Below the pieces are notes generated by a model. It saw only the letters and a list, made by a program, of their open reading frames with translations. It made no database searches and was not told the DNA's origin. From Clavelina lepadiformis (lineage: Eukaryota; Chordata; Ascidiacea; Aplousobranchia; Clavelinidae), in assembly GCF_947623445.1 (NCBI RefSeq), contig NC_135245.1, forward strand, positions 19,475,501 through 19,539,500: 64,000 nt of DNA. The letters run 5' to 3'. The first letter of the stretch is position 1, and each line of letters opens with the position of its first letter. Of the stretch, positions 34,261 to 47,300 are shown piece by piece. The translations under genes were made by a program, and so were the position numbers.

Positions 34261-37200
34261 GAATGTCCCTTTTTGCTGCACTACAAAGTTTAACATTTCT
34301 ACACCAGGGGCGCAATGTGCGATGGTAATGCCGCCTGAACCGTAACCTACGATGCACTGGCACGCCGGCAACTTGTCGTCGGAAGCTTCCTCTCTCTTCC
34401 GTGTTTGTCTCATCGCTACTTCTTCTCATCGTCCCTCGTTGGTTACCAGCGCGCTCCTAACATTATAGCCTAATGCTCTGCCACTAAATATTGCTTTGGT
34501 TGGTTGGTTGATTGGTTGTTGGACTTCCATGAGACCTTAAAAGTAACACAATGGTCAACCCATGCTTACAAAGCAAAGCCATCACCCATGATTAATAGCT
34601 TGATACCAGCAATTGATTATTTTAATTCAGGAAACTAGTTGCTCAAATGAGACCTACCGATGGCGAGTTATAGCTGGGTTGAGGCCGCACCGCCAGTTTC
34701 TTGATATTGAACAAACTCTATCCAAGTTATTGAAGTGGAATTGAATGTTGGCAAAGAGTCTGAAACAATATTGTTATTATTAGTTGACGATCGAATACAC
34801 TTGCTAAAACTTTGAAGTAGCTTTTAATCGTAGATATGTGTCTAATAATTTCATTACTGTTTTGGTATAACCACCCACCACTGAATTTTTGTAGGGTCTT
34901 GAAGCTTGTGTAAGATGTCACAATGTTTGGGAAATGTGAAAATGTTTGGTTTATACGAGAAACTATCAGGGAAATGACCTGCAAGAAATTAAAACCAGGA
35001 ATGAAAATAAACAAATATCAAAACCGATTCTCGGGAAAAGCGATATTTAACATGGTGAGAATTAGATACGGGCCCAAGAAAGACAGTACATTACCACTTA
35101 CTATGGGCGTAACCACTATTAGCTACTGGTTGCACGGAAGTAGATGAAAGTGACTAGAAGACTTGGAACTTCAAAGTAGAACCTTCAGCTGATGGAAAAA
35201 ATATCTTGGGAAACGAGTATGAAAAAGTCTAAGTTTTATTTTCAGCAATAAAACAAACTCACCTGGGCTATAAATTATCGTAGGATGGTGACGACTCACA
35301 AAAGGGCAATGACATCATAGTTGTATTGTTGGCAATTATTAAGGCCCTGGAACTTTTATGAAATAGAAAAATTCCTAAAAATATTTACAACATACCTTGC
35401 AAATGTTAATGTTGTCGGAGAGTAGCCTATGCTTTACACGTCACCACTTGTGTCATCTGAAAAAGGTGAAATTTTGGTAACGTGACCGTAATGTTAAATA
35501 AAGCATAAAATACACCCCCAACACAATCTTACTGAATTGAACAAAGCCAACGCAGATTTCCAAGTTTCTATACTGCCTACATATACTTTAGTTCTGGTAA
35601 AAATCTTGACATCTTCAGTTCACAGCAAGAAATGTTCAGATTTGCAGATTCCAGATCAGCTTTGAGGGAACAATGTTCCATAAACTCCAGATGCCAGATA
35701 TCTCGAGCTCAAATTTTGAACAGAATCCAGAGAAACTGAACATATTTAAACTGAAGGTCACTGCATGGCCAGGACAAAATAAATCAATAACCACCAACAA
35801 CAACAAAAAAACAAAAAAACCAACAAAACAACCAAGAAAAACCCAAAAAAGTCACCAATTCACAGGCACCAAATATACTCTTTAACACAAACGGTACAAA
35901 CGCCAAAGCGCAGAAATGCAACAACAAAGACGCTAAAGCGCGCGCAGAGAGCAGCAGCAACAAAGCAGGAACTAAGGTTAACAACAAGAACATCGAAGTG
36001 TACAACAAAGGTCAAACAAATACCAAACTCAGCAACAAGCGCGAGCTGTGTTTCAGCATCAAACAAAATACAACTTGCGGCCCTGACCAAATCTCTATCG
36101 TTATAAAACAAGTCAGACAAACAAATATGAGCCTTTTCAAATATGAATCTTTTTAATATAAGGCAAGCAATGCAGTTTCAATTCAACATGGACAAGCTGT
36201 TGGACTTCAAACTGGATTACACTTGACTTTTTTAGTTGAGGCACGAAACTGAACTCCGCTTTATTGTAAATCCATTTCTCCTAAGCTACACCAACCAACC
36301 ATCTCAACTCAACTACACGAGGTAAAAGAATGGAATTTTGGAACGAACACGCGCAGTGAAAATTCGAGAAATCTCGCGCAAATTCCTCAGCTGATGAAAT
36401 AAGCGCGAAACTTGCTCCAAGGTTGACTCGAAGCAAATAGGTGCCAATTTCTTGCTGGAAAACTTGCCACAAGCTCTCCTATTGCTTAACAATGCGACAG
36501 CACTACACAATAATGTACTATATTGTTGTGAATTATGATTCAACTGAATCCTTTGAAACTGGTTTGAACGGAACAACGAAATGGTTTCCGAGTTTTCAAA
36601 GTATTAAAACGCTCTTGCTAACATTAAATGAAAGCCAATCTGACAAATTATTTAAGCATCAGAATGACGGTGCTTATATATATGGTATTTGCTAAAGAAA
36701 ATGTCCGCTAGACGATGAAGCGGAGCTGCACAACTGGCGCTGATTTATAAATGAGATAAAAGAATGACGGAGCAAAAGTTCCAGTTTTCGGTTTATTTGA
36801 TTAAAATTAGCAGTTAACCTTTAAAATTTTATTAAATATTTTAACTTTCGCCGAAGTCAAACCTGATGCTCTGTCTTTGGCTGCTGCTTCATAATCATAG
36901 CTGTTACGTCATTAACGATCAGACAATGTTTACAAATGTCATCAACAACTGATGCTTACAAATCACGTGACCTTTGTTGGAAATAGCTCAGATTACTCCA
37001 AACGACTGTGAAGTTGTCTCTGATGACGACTGATCCAGATGATAGATGATCTGATTTTGTTCCATCCGTAAATCGGTTTTGCTTCTAAACTCTTTTCGAC
37101 AATTTAATTCAAAATTTCTGAAGAGATAAGTAGAATGCTTTGTATGAAGAGCGATCAACTTCTCCGTAAAGTTTAAAGTCAAATTCCATTTTCACTCGGA

Positions 37201-38326
37201 TCCGCACATGGCAACGTACATGGCAACGCACAATGCAATGCACATGGCAACGCACAATGCCAGAATAATCCATACATGTAAGATTCTTAACAACAAAATC
37301 CTCGGAACGGTATCTCTTGCAGAAAGGAGTTTTATATTTTGGTGTTATTGCTTTTACGCGTTTCCGTTGGTTTCCATCGCTTCCCAACTAAGCGCAAAAA
37401 GGATGATTGTGAATGGACGTTTTTGGTATGAACATCGAAGGTGGAAAATACAACAAAAGAAAAGAGTACTTTTGAAATCTCTTTCATTTTAATCTGGTTA
37501 CTTTTAACGTTACATTCCCACAACTGTTTACACCGGAGATAAACTCACGCTGTGCAATAAAGCTTAAGCGTAATATGCGAATGTTCCATTAATCAACCAA
37601 TTTTCCAAAGCTGCTAATCACAAGCTTCTACATTTAAACAAATTGATTTTAATTTTTTCTGCTTGCACGACTGTTTATACTTATTATAGCCTACATCGTT
37701 TGTGGAGGATTCGAGCTAAAGGCACATTCAGTTAAGAAATTAAATTAAATCCATTAAAATGTTCTTTGTTTGTTCTTTTCATTACATTTTTTCTATTGTG
37801 CTTGTAGTGACGTCATTTTTTTCGTCATGATGACGTCGTGACGTCTTACTTACTCTAGCGGCGAGCAGAGCATACGGATAATAGCAAACGTTTATGTATT
37901 TGAACGAAAACTCCGGCTCCGCTACTATTTGCAACCACTCGTCTATTTGCACACCTTGTCCTTCATGCACTTGTCGCAAGCAACTACACGCCAGCGTGAA
38001 GTTCATGATTGCTTCGCCGTAATATGTGAAAAATATCGCAACGCGCTCATGGGAAAAGTGACGACACATCAAGAAAGTTGGCGACTTAGCACTGCAAAGG
38101 TGCTTTTACACGGAACTCAAAATTTGTACATTTTCAATTATTGGAAAGATTTTACATGCTACCATCGCGAAATGTTACTGCTTGTTAAATATTAAAGAAA
38201 GGAGCGTGTAGACGAATTTGCAGTTAATTTACATTCAGGCTACTGATTATGCGAGCCAGACAGGAAAACAAGAAATTGACATTTGGAAAACCGCCCGATA
38301 AGACAAATGTGCTTAAAATTTCTCCA
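34261..38326. other. Gene-free region downstream of the Ly6-sushi-VWA gene
   Basis: No coding exon recognised. It holds CAA-rich low-complexity DNA (35785-36010), a short repeat of CATGGCAACG units (37204-37264) and a cluster of CRE-like TGACGTC words (37807-37840). The hydrophobic minus-strand frame at 35784-36008 is only the antisense of CAA-rich DNA. Confidence 0.4.
37204..37264. repeat. Short minisatellite of CATGGCAACG(CACAATG) units
   Basis: Three to four direct copies of CATGGCAACG, alternating with CACAATGC. Confidence 0.6.
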
Positions 38327-41300
38327 CTAATGGTGCTCGGGTTCATCGTAGCAGGGGTCATGACAAACAGCATCAGAAAGTTCCATTGCAAAGTCCTCGG
38401 TCAAACTGGCAAAACCTTCGCGGAATACAAAGAGATGATTCTTCACGCCGACTATGCTTTCAAGCTGGTCGACGTCAAGTTTACCGCGCGAGGACTGAAC
38501 TCCAAGCGCAAATATCTGAAAATTATATATGTAGAGAGTTCTGTTACCACGTGAGAAATTTACTGGTAAAAATATTCATAGGTTACAAAACTCAGCTTGT
38601 ATAGTACGGAAGCCTATGACGCAACACTACGCGCCTATGACGCAACACAATAATTTCAGGTCGTTGCTTGCTTATTTAGAACTTTACCAGGACACCCTTG
38701 TTTCGAAGTTTCATCGCCGGCACCGCCACGTCATCCTGAGATTTTCCATCAGTCAGCACAATCACCACATCCTTTGCGTCTTCTCTGCTTCCCATACGTG
38801 AGGAAAATACTCTGTTCAGGGCGTACCTTAAAGCCCCGCCAGTATTTGTTCCTATGTCGCAGATAGAAGCCGTTAAGGTCGAAGGTCACGCTGGTAAATG
38901 CATACTAATGTCCATGACCAAGGCACTTACCGCTTCCATCATAAGGCATGGCTCCTATCTTATTCAACAGGGCGGCTTTGCCAAATCTCTTTCCGTAGTT
39001 GAATGGCACAAAACTCTTCCTATCAACTTTACTGTTGTACCGCATCACAGCAAAGCACGTACCGTCTTCCATGATCGCGTGCGCTCTGAAATGTCAGTGA
39101 AGTTGTTATTTAATGACGTCGTAACTACGTCATTATTTTGCTCTACCAGTTTAAGCTTTAACTTGCCTGACTATAGTTTGGACGAAGTTGACCATAATTC
39201 TCCAACTCGACAAACCGACTGACGACGACGAGTCGAGAATGACAAGCACATCCATCAGAGGGTTGTCAGGACAAGGCACTGCAATGAAACAAAGTAAAAA
39301 CTTTGACGCAACTTTTCACAAGGTTCAGATTATGCTTCAAAGTTCTACTGTAACAGCCGATTCCCGGGGATGCATTGCAGGTGATTCTGTTGGGACAAAA
39401 GCTTGTAATTTCCAGTATTGTTTCTATATATGTCGCATTTCGTATTTTAACCGAAGATCGCAAAGCTGTCGGCGCTCCGGCAAACACCGGTAGCAATGCA
39501 CTCCCACCATTTCCTTCAAAGCATCCGAAGTTGAACCTACTTGAGCAGCATGGCGTTATCTCCGACCAAGTTTGATCCACGAGACAGGTCGTTGTTGGTT
39601 CATGGAGAGGGGCGACTCTGTATTTTCCCAAGCAGGAGTAGGTACATTTTGAATCGACGAGCGCGTCCTCTGTACACGTCCAGTTACCGTTCGTCACAGG
39701 ATTCAATTCAGGGCAGAAGTTCCCTGTAAAAACAAACCGTTGACTTTAGGCGCCAAACGACAACGTTCAACGTCACAGGGACCATCAGGCGAGATGGTAT
39801 TCTACAAATAACGGGAAGTGATTGAATCTGCTCTATAAAGATGCGAAAAATATCGACTTACTTTCACAAACTGGCAGCAAGTTCGTCCACGTGGCGTCAC
39901 CTTCGACATTTTCAATGCAAGTGCTTCTTGATGACCCAATCAAGCTCGCAACTTCTGAGCATTTGAAATTACACGTGGAACCCACCGTGTCGCCATCGCA
40001 CTCGACGCTACCAAGGGGCAGAGTTAGCGGCGGACAACGCTCTGGAAAAATGGAGAAAATATGTCGAATTTTGAGAAACTTCTACGAAGTTGCTTATATG
40101 GCACTGGATAAAGATCTTTATGCAAGCAATAGTCATCGCATAGAAGAACTTGAGTCATTTACGTTTAAATATATTTTATGAAGTTTCTTGAATAATTATT
40201 CATTTTTCAAATACATTGCAATGGGCAAACATCGATAAAGTATGGCAGACTTGAAACATGAATGATGCCAATTTGCCGTTCGTGTTTCCCATGTTAATTA
40301 AGGGTTTTGATCACAGATATTTCAAAACTTACTTATGCAGGCTGGTATCTCCGCGGACCATCTTGTATTTCCGTCAAACTGCTCTTGACAAATTACTGTC
40401 TCGGACCCGATCAGACCATACCCAGGGTCGCAAGTAAACTCACAAAGAGTCGATGGCGTGTAAATCTCAGACGAGCATTGCGCCTTTCCACTTGCCAGCG
40501 TAAATCTCCGACAACGTTCTGTAAAAGAAGATTTTGCATCGTACAAAGTGTTTGCTGTTTCCTTGCCTGCGATTTTTAGAACAATTTTGATCTTAGCAAG
40601 CGAGTAAGAATGATACGTATATCGGGAGCTAAGCTTCATATGTAAAACGAATACAAAAGCCGAAGCAAAAAAAAAACATATATTTTGCTGAGTTGTTTGT
40701 GCAGGGTATACTACATCATAAATGTATGAAAAGATTGCAGCATGGACGGAAATGTTTACATTATGATTGTGTTTTCCATTATACCGTTGGTAGTTTCGCT
40801 TTGTGAATGCACAAAAGAACATCTCGGCTTTAAATTGGATAACTTATATAACTTTCAACTCACTTTCACAAATCGGCGGTGACGTTGACCACGTGGCCAC
40901 ACCTGCCTCATTCTCAATGCATATCGCACTTTCCTGACCTACCAACACTTCTGTTGGTGGACATTCGAAATTACAAACTGCTCCTACGTGGCCGCCATTA
41001 CAGGTGAGGCTTCCACTCGGGAAATAGAGCGACGGACACAATTCTATGGGTTATAAAAATTTATAAAAAGTGCTTTAAGAACATTTCTTTGCTTAATATG
41101 ATATAAGCTGTTGGCGCTCAAAATGAGCTCGTAATTGTATGTTAATATCGATGATTGAAAGAAAATCGTTCAGAGCAAGTTACTTTTGCAAAGTGGCGGA
41201 TCTTCAGACCAAGCGGCCATTCCTTTATCTTTATCTTGACAAGATGCGACTCTGGTCCCTACCAACTGGTAGTTGTCGTCACAGGAAAAGACGCAAAGTG

Positions 41301-44300
41301 TATCCACGCTTGGAGTAATGGACGTGCACACCCAATTTCCGTTGTCCATTTCGATTTGGGGGCAGTATTCTACGATAACGATGTTGTAACTGATTTACAA
41401 ATTCAGTTAAACGTATTTTGAAGCGTGTGTTGCAACATTTTCCGATACTATGAATTAAGTAACTAATTGCGTCTTATTGGTTCCAACACTTGTGCATCGT
41501 TGCACTTACTTTCACAAACCGGTGTGGCATTACTCCACCTTGCATCACCGAATATATTGTCAACACAAGCTGTCGCTCTTGCTCCGTTCAAAGTGTACAG
41601 CTCTTCGCAACTGAAGCGACAGACTGAGTCCAGCTTCTCAGTGTCGTCACACTCGACGAATCCGTTGTCAATATTTAGGACAGGACAAAATTCTAAAATC
41701 AAACACATCTACGTTTGTCTCAGAATGGGAATCTGAGATTAGGCCCTACTGTATTTGAAACAAAGTATAGTTTATCGTCTTTAGTCATGCGGAACCTGTT
41801 CAATGTTTAGCACAAGAAAGCAGTCCTTTGTTGGTCAGTGTACTTCGTTCATTTTACTCATCAATCGATTAACCATTCCAAATACTTAGTATATATATAT
41901 GGTTCTTTGATCACCTGATGCAGTCTTCTTAAAGGCGTACCAGCTTTAAGAACGCAACACCACTAAATTCCCACTGCATACCATACCCTGACACGAGATC
42001 AATAGTTACTCATGATAATTAATTACTTGTACACATCGGTGCAGCGCTGCTCCAAGCCGCTGTGCCGTCGGCCGATGCCGTGCATTCAATCTGCCGCTGT
42101 CCCGCCAAAACGAAACCGTTTTCGCAGTCGTAAGTGCAAACGGTGCCAAGAAAGTTAGAGTTAGTGCACGCCACGGTACCAGTAGGGAAATCCCCAATTT
42201 CGGAACAAATTTCTGCGGAGGAAATTTGTTCAAAGATTTCGCCATCGTAGTTAGGATGTTAGAGTTAGCTTTGCTACCGCACTTGTCACGTGGTTAGTAA
42301 AACACGTACAGTACAGGTTAGGTTATGTGCAAATGCAATACAATTAGTTCTACGTTGCGTTACGCGACAATCCATGATATGACAATCTCATATCATGGCT
42401 AAAACGCATTCAGTAAAAGGACTCCTACAATCTTGAAAGCAAAATAATACTTCACAGTTCACACACACACAGATGCCAACGTGCAAAAAACACGTGCTTT
42501 GCCATTCGGTTTTACTTTGGCAGTCTGCCGGTGAAGTGTCCCAGGCAACCTGTCCGTCTTTTTCGATGCAAGTCGCTTCATATTTTCCGACCAGGTCGAA
42601 GTCTCTTCTGCAATTAAAGCTGCAAGTCGCGCCCAGAACTTTTCCATCAAGACATTCGATCAAACCATTTTCGATTGGTGGGATTTCCGGACACTCTCCT
42701 GTGACGTCATAATCGCTGTTAGGCTAATGTGCATATAAATGATGTTTAGAGAAAGATAAATGTCATATCGATAATGGGCTTGGTATGAAATTTCGATCTT
42801 GATATATCTACAAGAACATAAATTCTCGTCTGAAATGTCATCTTTTTTGTGAATAAGCTTAGTTTCTGCCCTTAATGGAGTTGTAAAAATATCTCCCAGT
42901 TTAACGTCAACTGATTCTGATTCACCAAACTTTAAAATCTTTCTTTTGGATACCATCAGTATCGGCTTCAATATTACTTATGCCTTCAATATTGAATATT
43001 GATGTCTGTATGTTGTCATCTTTTTGCCAGTTGTTGCTGGGTTTTTGTTCTAAACTTATTTTAAGATTGTGACGTTCTAAATATTTTGGGGATTCCTCAC
43101 GTCGCGCGTCACATTGACAATTACAGACCGCTTATGATGAAAGATAAAACTTATTTTACCATATACAATAACATACAACCTGCTGATATCGTTTCAAAAT
43201 TTTAGATAAAGGTTGTCTCTACAAATATCTTACTTTCACAAGTCGGCCATTGAAAATCCCAGACTACTTTCCTTTCTTCGTCTTGCTTGCATCTCAATTC
43301 ATCATCTCCTATTAATCCGAATCCTGGACCACAACTTATCCGGCAAGTTGTACCCACTTGGACGCCTTGAGTGCAGTCCACCAAGGCATTCGGCATATCT
43401 TTGAAAGTCGGGCAAGTTGGCAAAATTTCTGCGGAATATCGTTTATTTAATGAAAACATTGACGCTACTGTGTGTCTCGCACTTAACAACCCACAGAACG
43501 TTTTTTAAACTCTGTAATGACGTTTTCAGAAATATTTCAACTTGCAAACGTGTTGTTCAATTAACCGTTTCCCGTGTTTTCGGTCGCATACACTCGAACA
43601 CTTGAGATCGTTTTGACTCACCTGTGCAGATGAATCCATCCCCGGAGTAACCTTCGTTGCACGAGCACTTGTAACTTCCGTGTGTGTTTGAGCATTGGGC
43701 GTTTCGGTCGCAGTTTGATTCCAGAGTGAAGCATTCGTCTTCATCTATTAAGATGGAGAGAAGGTTCTAAGTCAACGAGAGCACAAAGAGAAGAACTTAT
43801 GAGATGGTTTAATCAAGTGAAAAGGTTTTAACCTCGACAGCTTAGACCGTTCCAAACAAAACCGGCCTCGCAAACGCACGTGTAGTTTCCATCGGTGTTG
43901 GCGCATTGAGCGGTTTCGGCGCATTTGTGCGCGTTTGTCTTGCATTCGTCGATATCTGCGTTACAAGGGTCATCTTATGGTTGCATGTTATCAGGACTTA
44001 CTGTTCTTCGGTGATAACTTTGCCCTTTTTTAGCTTAAGTTTTTTTATAACCGTTTTGTAACTTTTTTCAACATGTCTTTAAATTTCCGGTTTTTTATAT
44101 GATTTCTATACCTTTACAAGCTGCGGCTCTGTTGTTCCACGAGGCAATTCCGGATCGGAACAAGCAAGTTGTACTGGCCGCTCCGTTGCGCCTGTATCCC
44201 GGCAAACAGGAGAAAGTACACCTCGATCCCCCTCTGTTTCTTCTAGTACATGATACCGCTCCATTGTCAGGCACTTGCATAATGGAGCAACGCGCGCTTC

Positions 44301-47300
44301 TGGCGATATCTTTGATGTGACATGACCGTGTTAAATGGCTTTAAAAGCGCTGGAGATCATTTGTGTAAAGCTTTCAATATGAAAAGATGTTTGCTATGAA
44401 ATTTTTTGTGTTTAAGATGCTTTTGTATTTTAACATCAACAATTTGCAAACAAGCCAAAGTTAACAATCAGTGAAATAGTTTGTTAAATATTTATTTTTT
44501 ATGTAATGTATTTTACTCCTACCGTATAACATAAACTTGGCCATGGTTTAAAAGAAACAAAGATGCTTTTCGCGAATTTGACGTAATTAAGTTTTTAAAA
44601 ACCAAACCAGTTAGTAGAATAAATCCAGTTTAAACGTGACTGCAATCACAGCGTGATCATGACATGATATTGTAACCTTTATGGCCGTTGTAAGCTTGTA
44701 CGACACAAACATGAAGATTTGTAGCGTGAAAAAATCTGTTGTTTTGTGGTTTTTGCTGAATGGCATGCAGTGAATATGTCATCAAACAATAATAACGTTT
44801 TGCTTTTGACGGTTATACTTTACGTAGCGCATTATATTATACAGTATACAGTCCTGTGTAACTTGTGCAGTCAGTTTTAAATTTTGTCTCCTACTGTACA
44901 TAGTGGCTCACGGAACTGTGCAGAATCACAAAATGTTACACATCAAAATCTAAAAACAATTTTATCCTTATAAGTTTCACTTACTAACGCATCGAGGTTT
45001 GGCGTGACTCCAGAAAGCTTGTCGTGCATTCACCAAACAAGTTGCCTGGTTTGTGCCAATAAGTCTGTTTCCAGGCTTGCAGCTGTACCTGTCAGAAGCA
45101 AGTTAGGACGAATTAATGGAATAGGATTGCAGTATATGTGAGTTCTGGTGATGATTGTACCAAACATTTACTCATAAGTTGAACCAAGTTGTTTTGGATA
45201 AATTCTAAGCAGATTGGTCGGGACCTGTATGCTAGGGATTGCAGTCATGGCCATAAAAACCGATAACATCCGTAGATCACGTGCGTATAGGCTGCAGGAA
45301 TTTCTGTTTTTACATATTTTGATAAGGTGAAATCTATCAAACTTTCCCATGCGAACAAAAGTTCTTTTCTCGCTTTATAAGCTACCTCGACGCGTCGAAA
45401 GATCGATTAGACGCTGTAAGTGAAATGTCACCCAAATGAGAGATTTTTTTATCGATTTTCATCGCAGTGGGTTTTGCTCATGGAGGCTGAATTACAAGTT
45501 CCATGAAACTGTTCCGGTGTTCCTACGTATAACGGGGCTAAAAACAGCAGATTGCCGTGAATTTGATTTTGCCGTTTAATAAGACATTTTATAATGCAAA
45601 GTATTTTTAGGAAAATCGCAAACATGGTCTTATCAGAATAGAACAACAAAATGCGAGAATAGAAGTTTTTTGTTATAATATAAGCCTCATTAATTATAAG
45701 CCCGGCAACTACATCGACAGACTACTCGCAATTTTACGGAGATAAAACCTTCGAAATACTTCCTGGCTACAACCGATTTGCCCGCGGTGTAACAAGGACG
45801 TTAAAAGCATAAAATAACATCAAATTAAAGCAATCTTTTATCACTTTATCAATGTTGCAAAAACCAATATGGCAGACGTAGCGTAAACAAACGCAACAGT
45901 GCTGTCACGCAAAATCTGCTCTGCCGGGATCGGGGCCATTTTTATAAGATGCTTTAATCGAGAGTTACGTCTGAGTTATAATCTATGGCCCCAAACGCCC
46001 CGTTTTGAGTAATGCTTGGTAACTTTAACATTTCTTGTATAGAAATATAAACGTATTCACTAATTCATTGAAAAAAATGCGCGTTTGAAGTTATTGTTTA
46101 CAGTTTTTTGATCTGACGTAAAGTTTATAACACAGTAACATAAATTTACCTTCTAAAATATTTCTTATGTCAATTAAACCTTAAACATAAAAATTTAGCT
46201 TTCTACGTGCCCATTCTCCCAACCTAACCGACAAAAACTTTAACAACAGGCTGCATAACTTATACATATGGTGAAATATTCACTTTCTGTATCAAAAACC
46301 GCCGATTGTCGAATGTCGCTAAAAATTTCAAAATTCTTGTTTTAAATTTTTTTGAAACTTTTCGATCATTTTTTGAACTAAAACAAAACTTTCCGGCGAC
46401 CGCTTACCAAAGACATTGTATTGATGAATTCTTGTACTACAACTAACTCCAAGTGTGTGTTCCACGGCTTAAATAAGCAATCACCAAAATTAAAGTTTTT
46501 GTGAATTTTCGAAGAGTTATTACAATGTATAGACTATGTTATCATATGGTATTACGCGATATATTGTAGGACTATGCTATTTATGTATTGTTTCCCTATA
46601 GTCTATACAATCGTAAAACCCGCAAAAACCACGAAATTTAAAACGTTTTCGACCAAAAAACTACGACAAGTTTTACGACCATACCAACATGTTTTAACTT
46701 TGTTTACATAATAATTAGCGACCCAGCTATTTCTTTATGAGTGATATGTCGATATTACCAGTAAATGATAACTGATCAACGCTAATATGTTCGTTATTTT
46801 GCCTGCAGCGTGTACGCGCGGGCCTAAATCGTGTTTCCATGCTGAGGTTTAGGCCAAAAAAAAGGTTTTGCAAAATTTTAAACTGTTCGAAAACCGTATT
46901 TTGGAAGAATATTGTAAATTTTCAAACCTTAACTCTTCACTGTAATGTTTGTGCAAGTTCTTTTGAATCGAAAAATGACCAGATACTTGCTCAGTCCCAC
47001 AAATGCAATCTAGCCGGCCATTCAACATGTTTACTTTGAACCAAACAAACCTGCAAGTGCTTCGAGGTGCGTTTGCTCGTGTGCAGGAGACAAGGCCGTT
47101 TACCAGGCTGGTGTATTCGTTGGAGCACGTCTGTTGCGCGCAGGTTGGAGGGACCCCGGCCCATAAACCACTTTTTCCTGCATAAAAAAAAGACAGAAGT
47201 TTTGTAAAACAGAAATATCAAAGGCTCATGATGTAATAAGGTCCCTGTTTACGTTTTACAGATTACTGAGCTATGACATCATCGCAACGAGGGTGCCTTC

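Noticed and set aside
35784-36008. Hydrophobic minus-strand frame resembling a membrane protein
   Set aside because: It is the antisense of CAA/CAG-rich low-complexity DNA; the hydrophobicity follows from the composition.
38249-39729. Several plus-strand open frames of 60-122 codons
   Set aside because: All overlap the VWA and sushi exons on the other strand, which carry the domain signatures.
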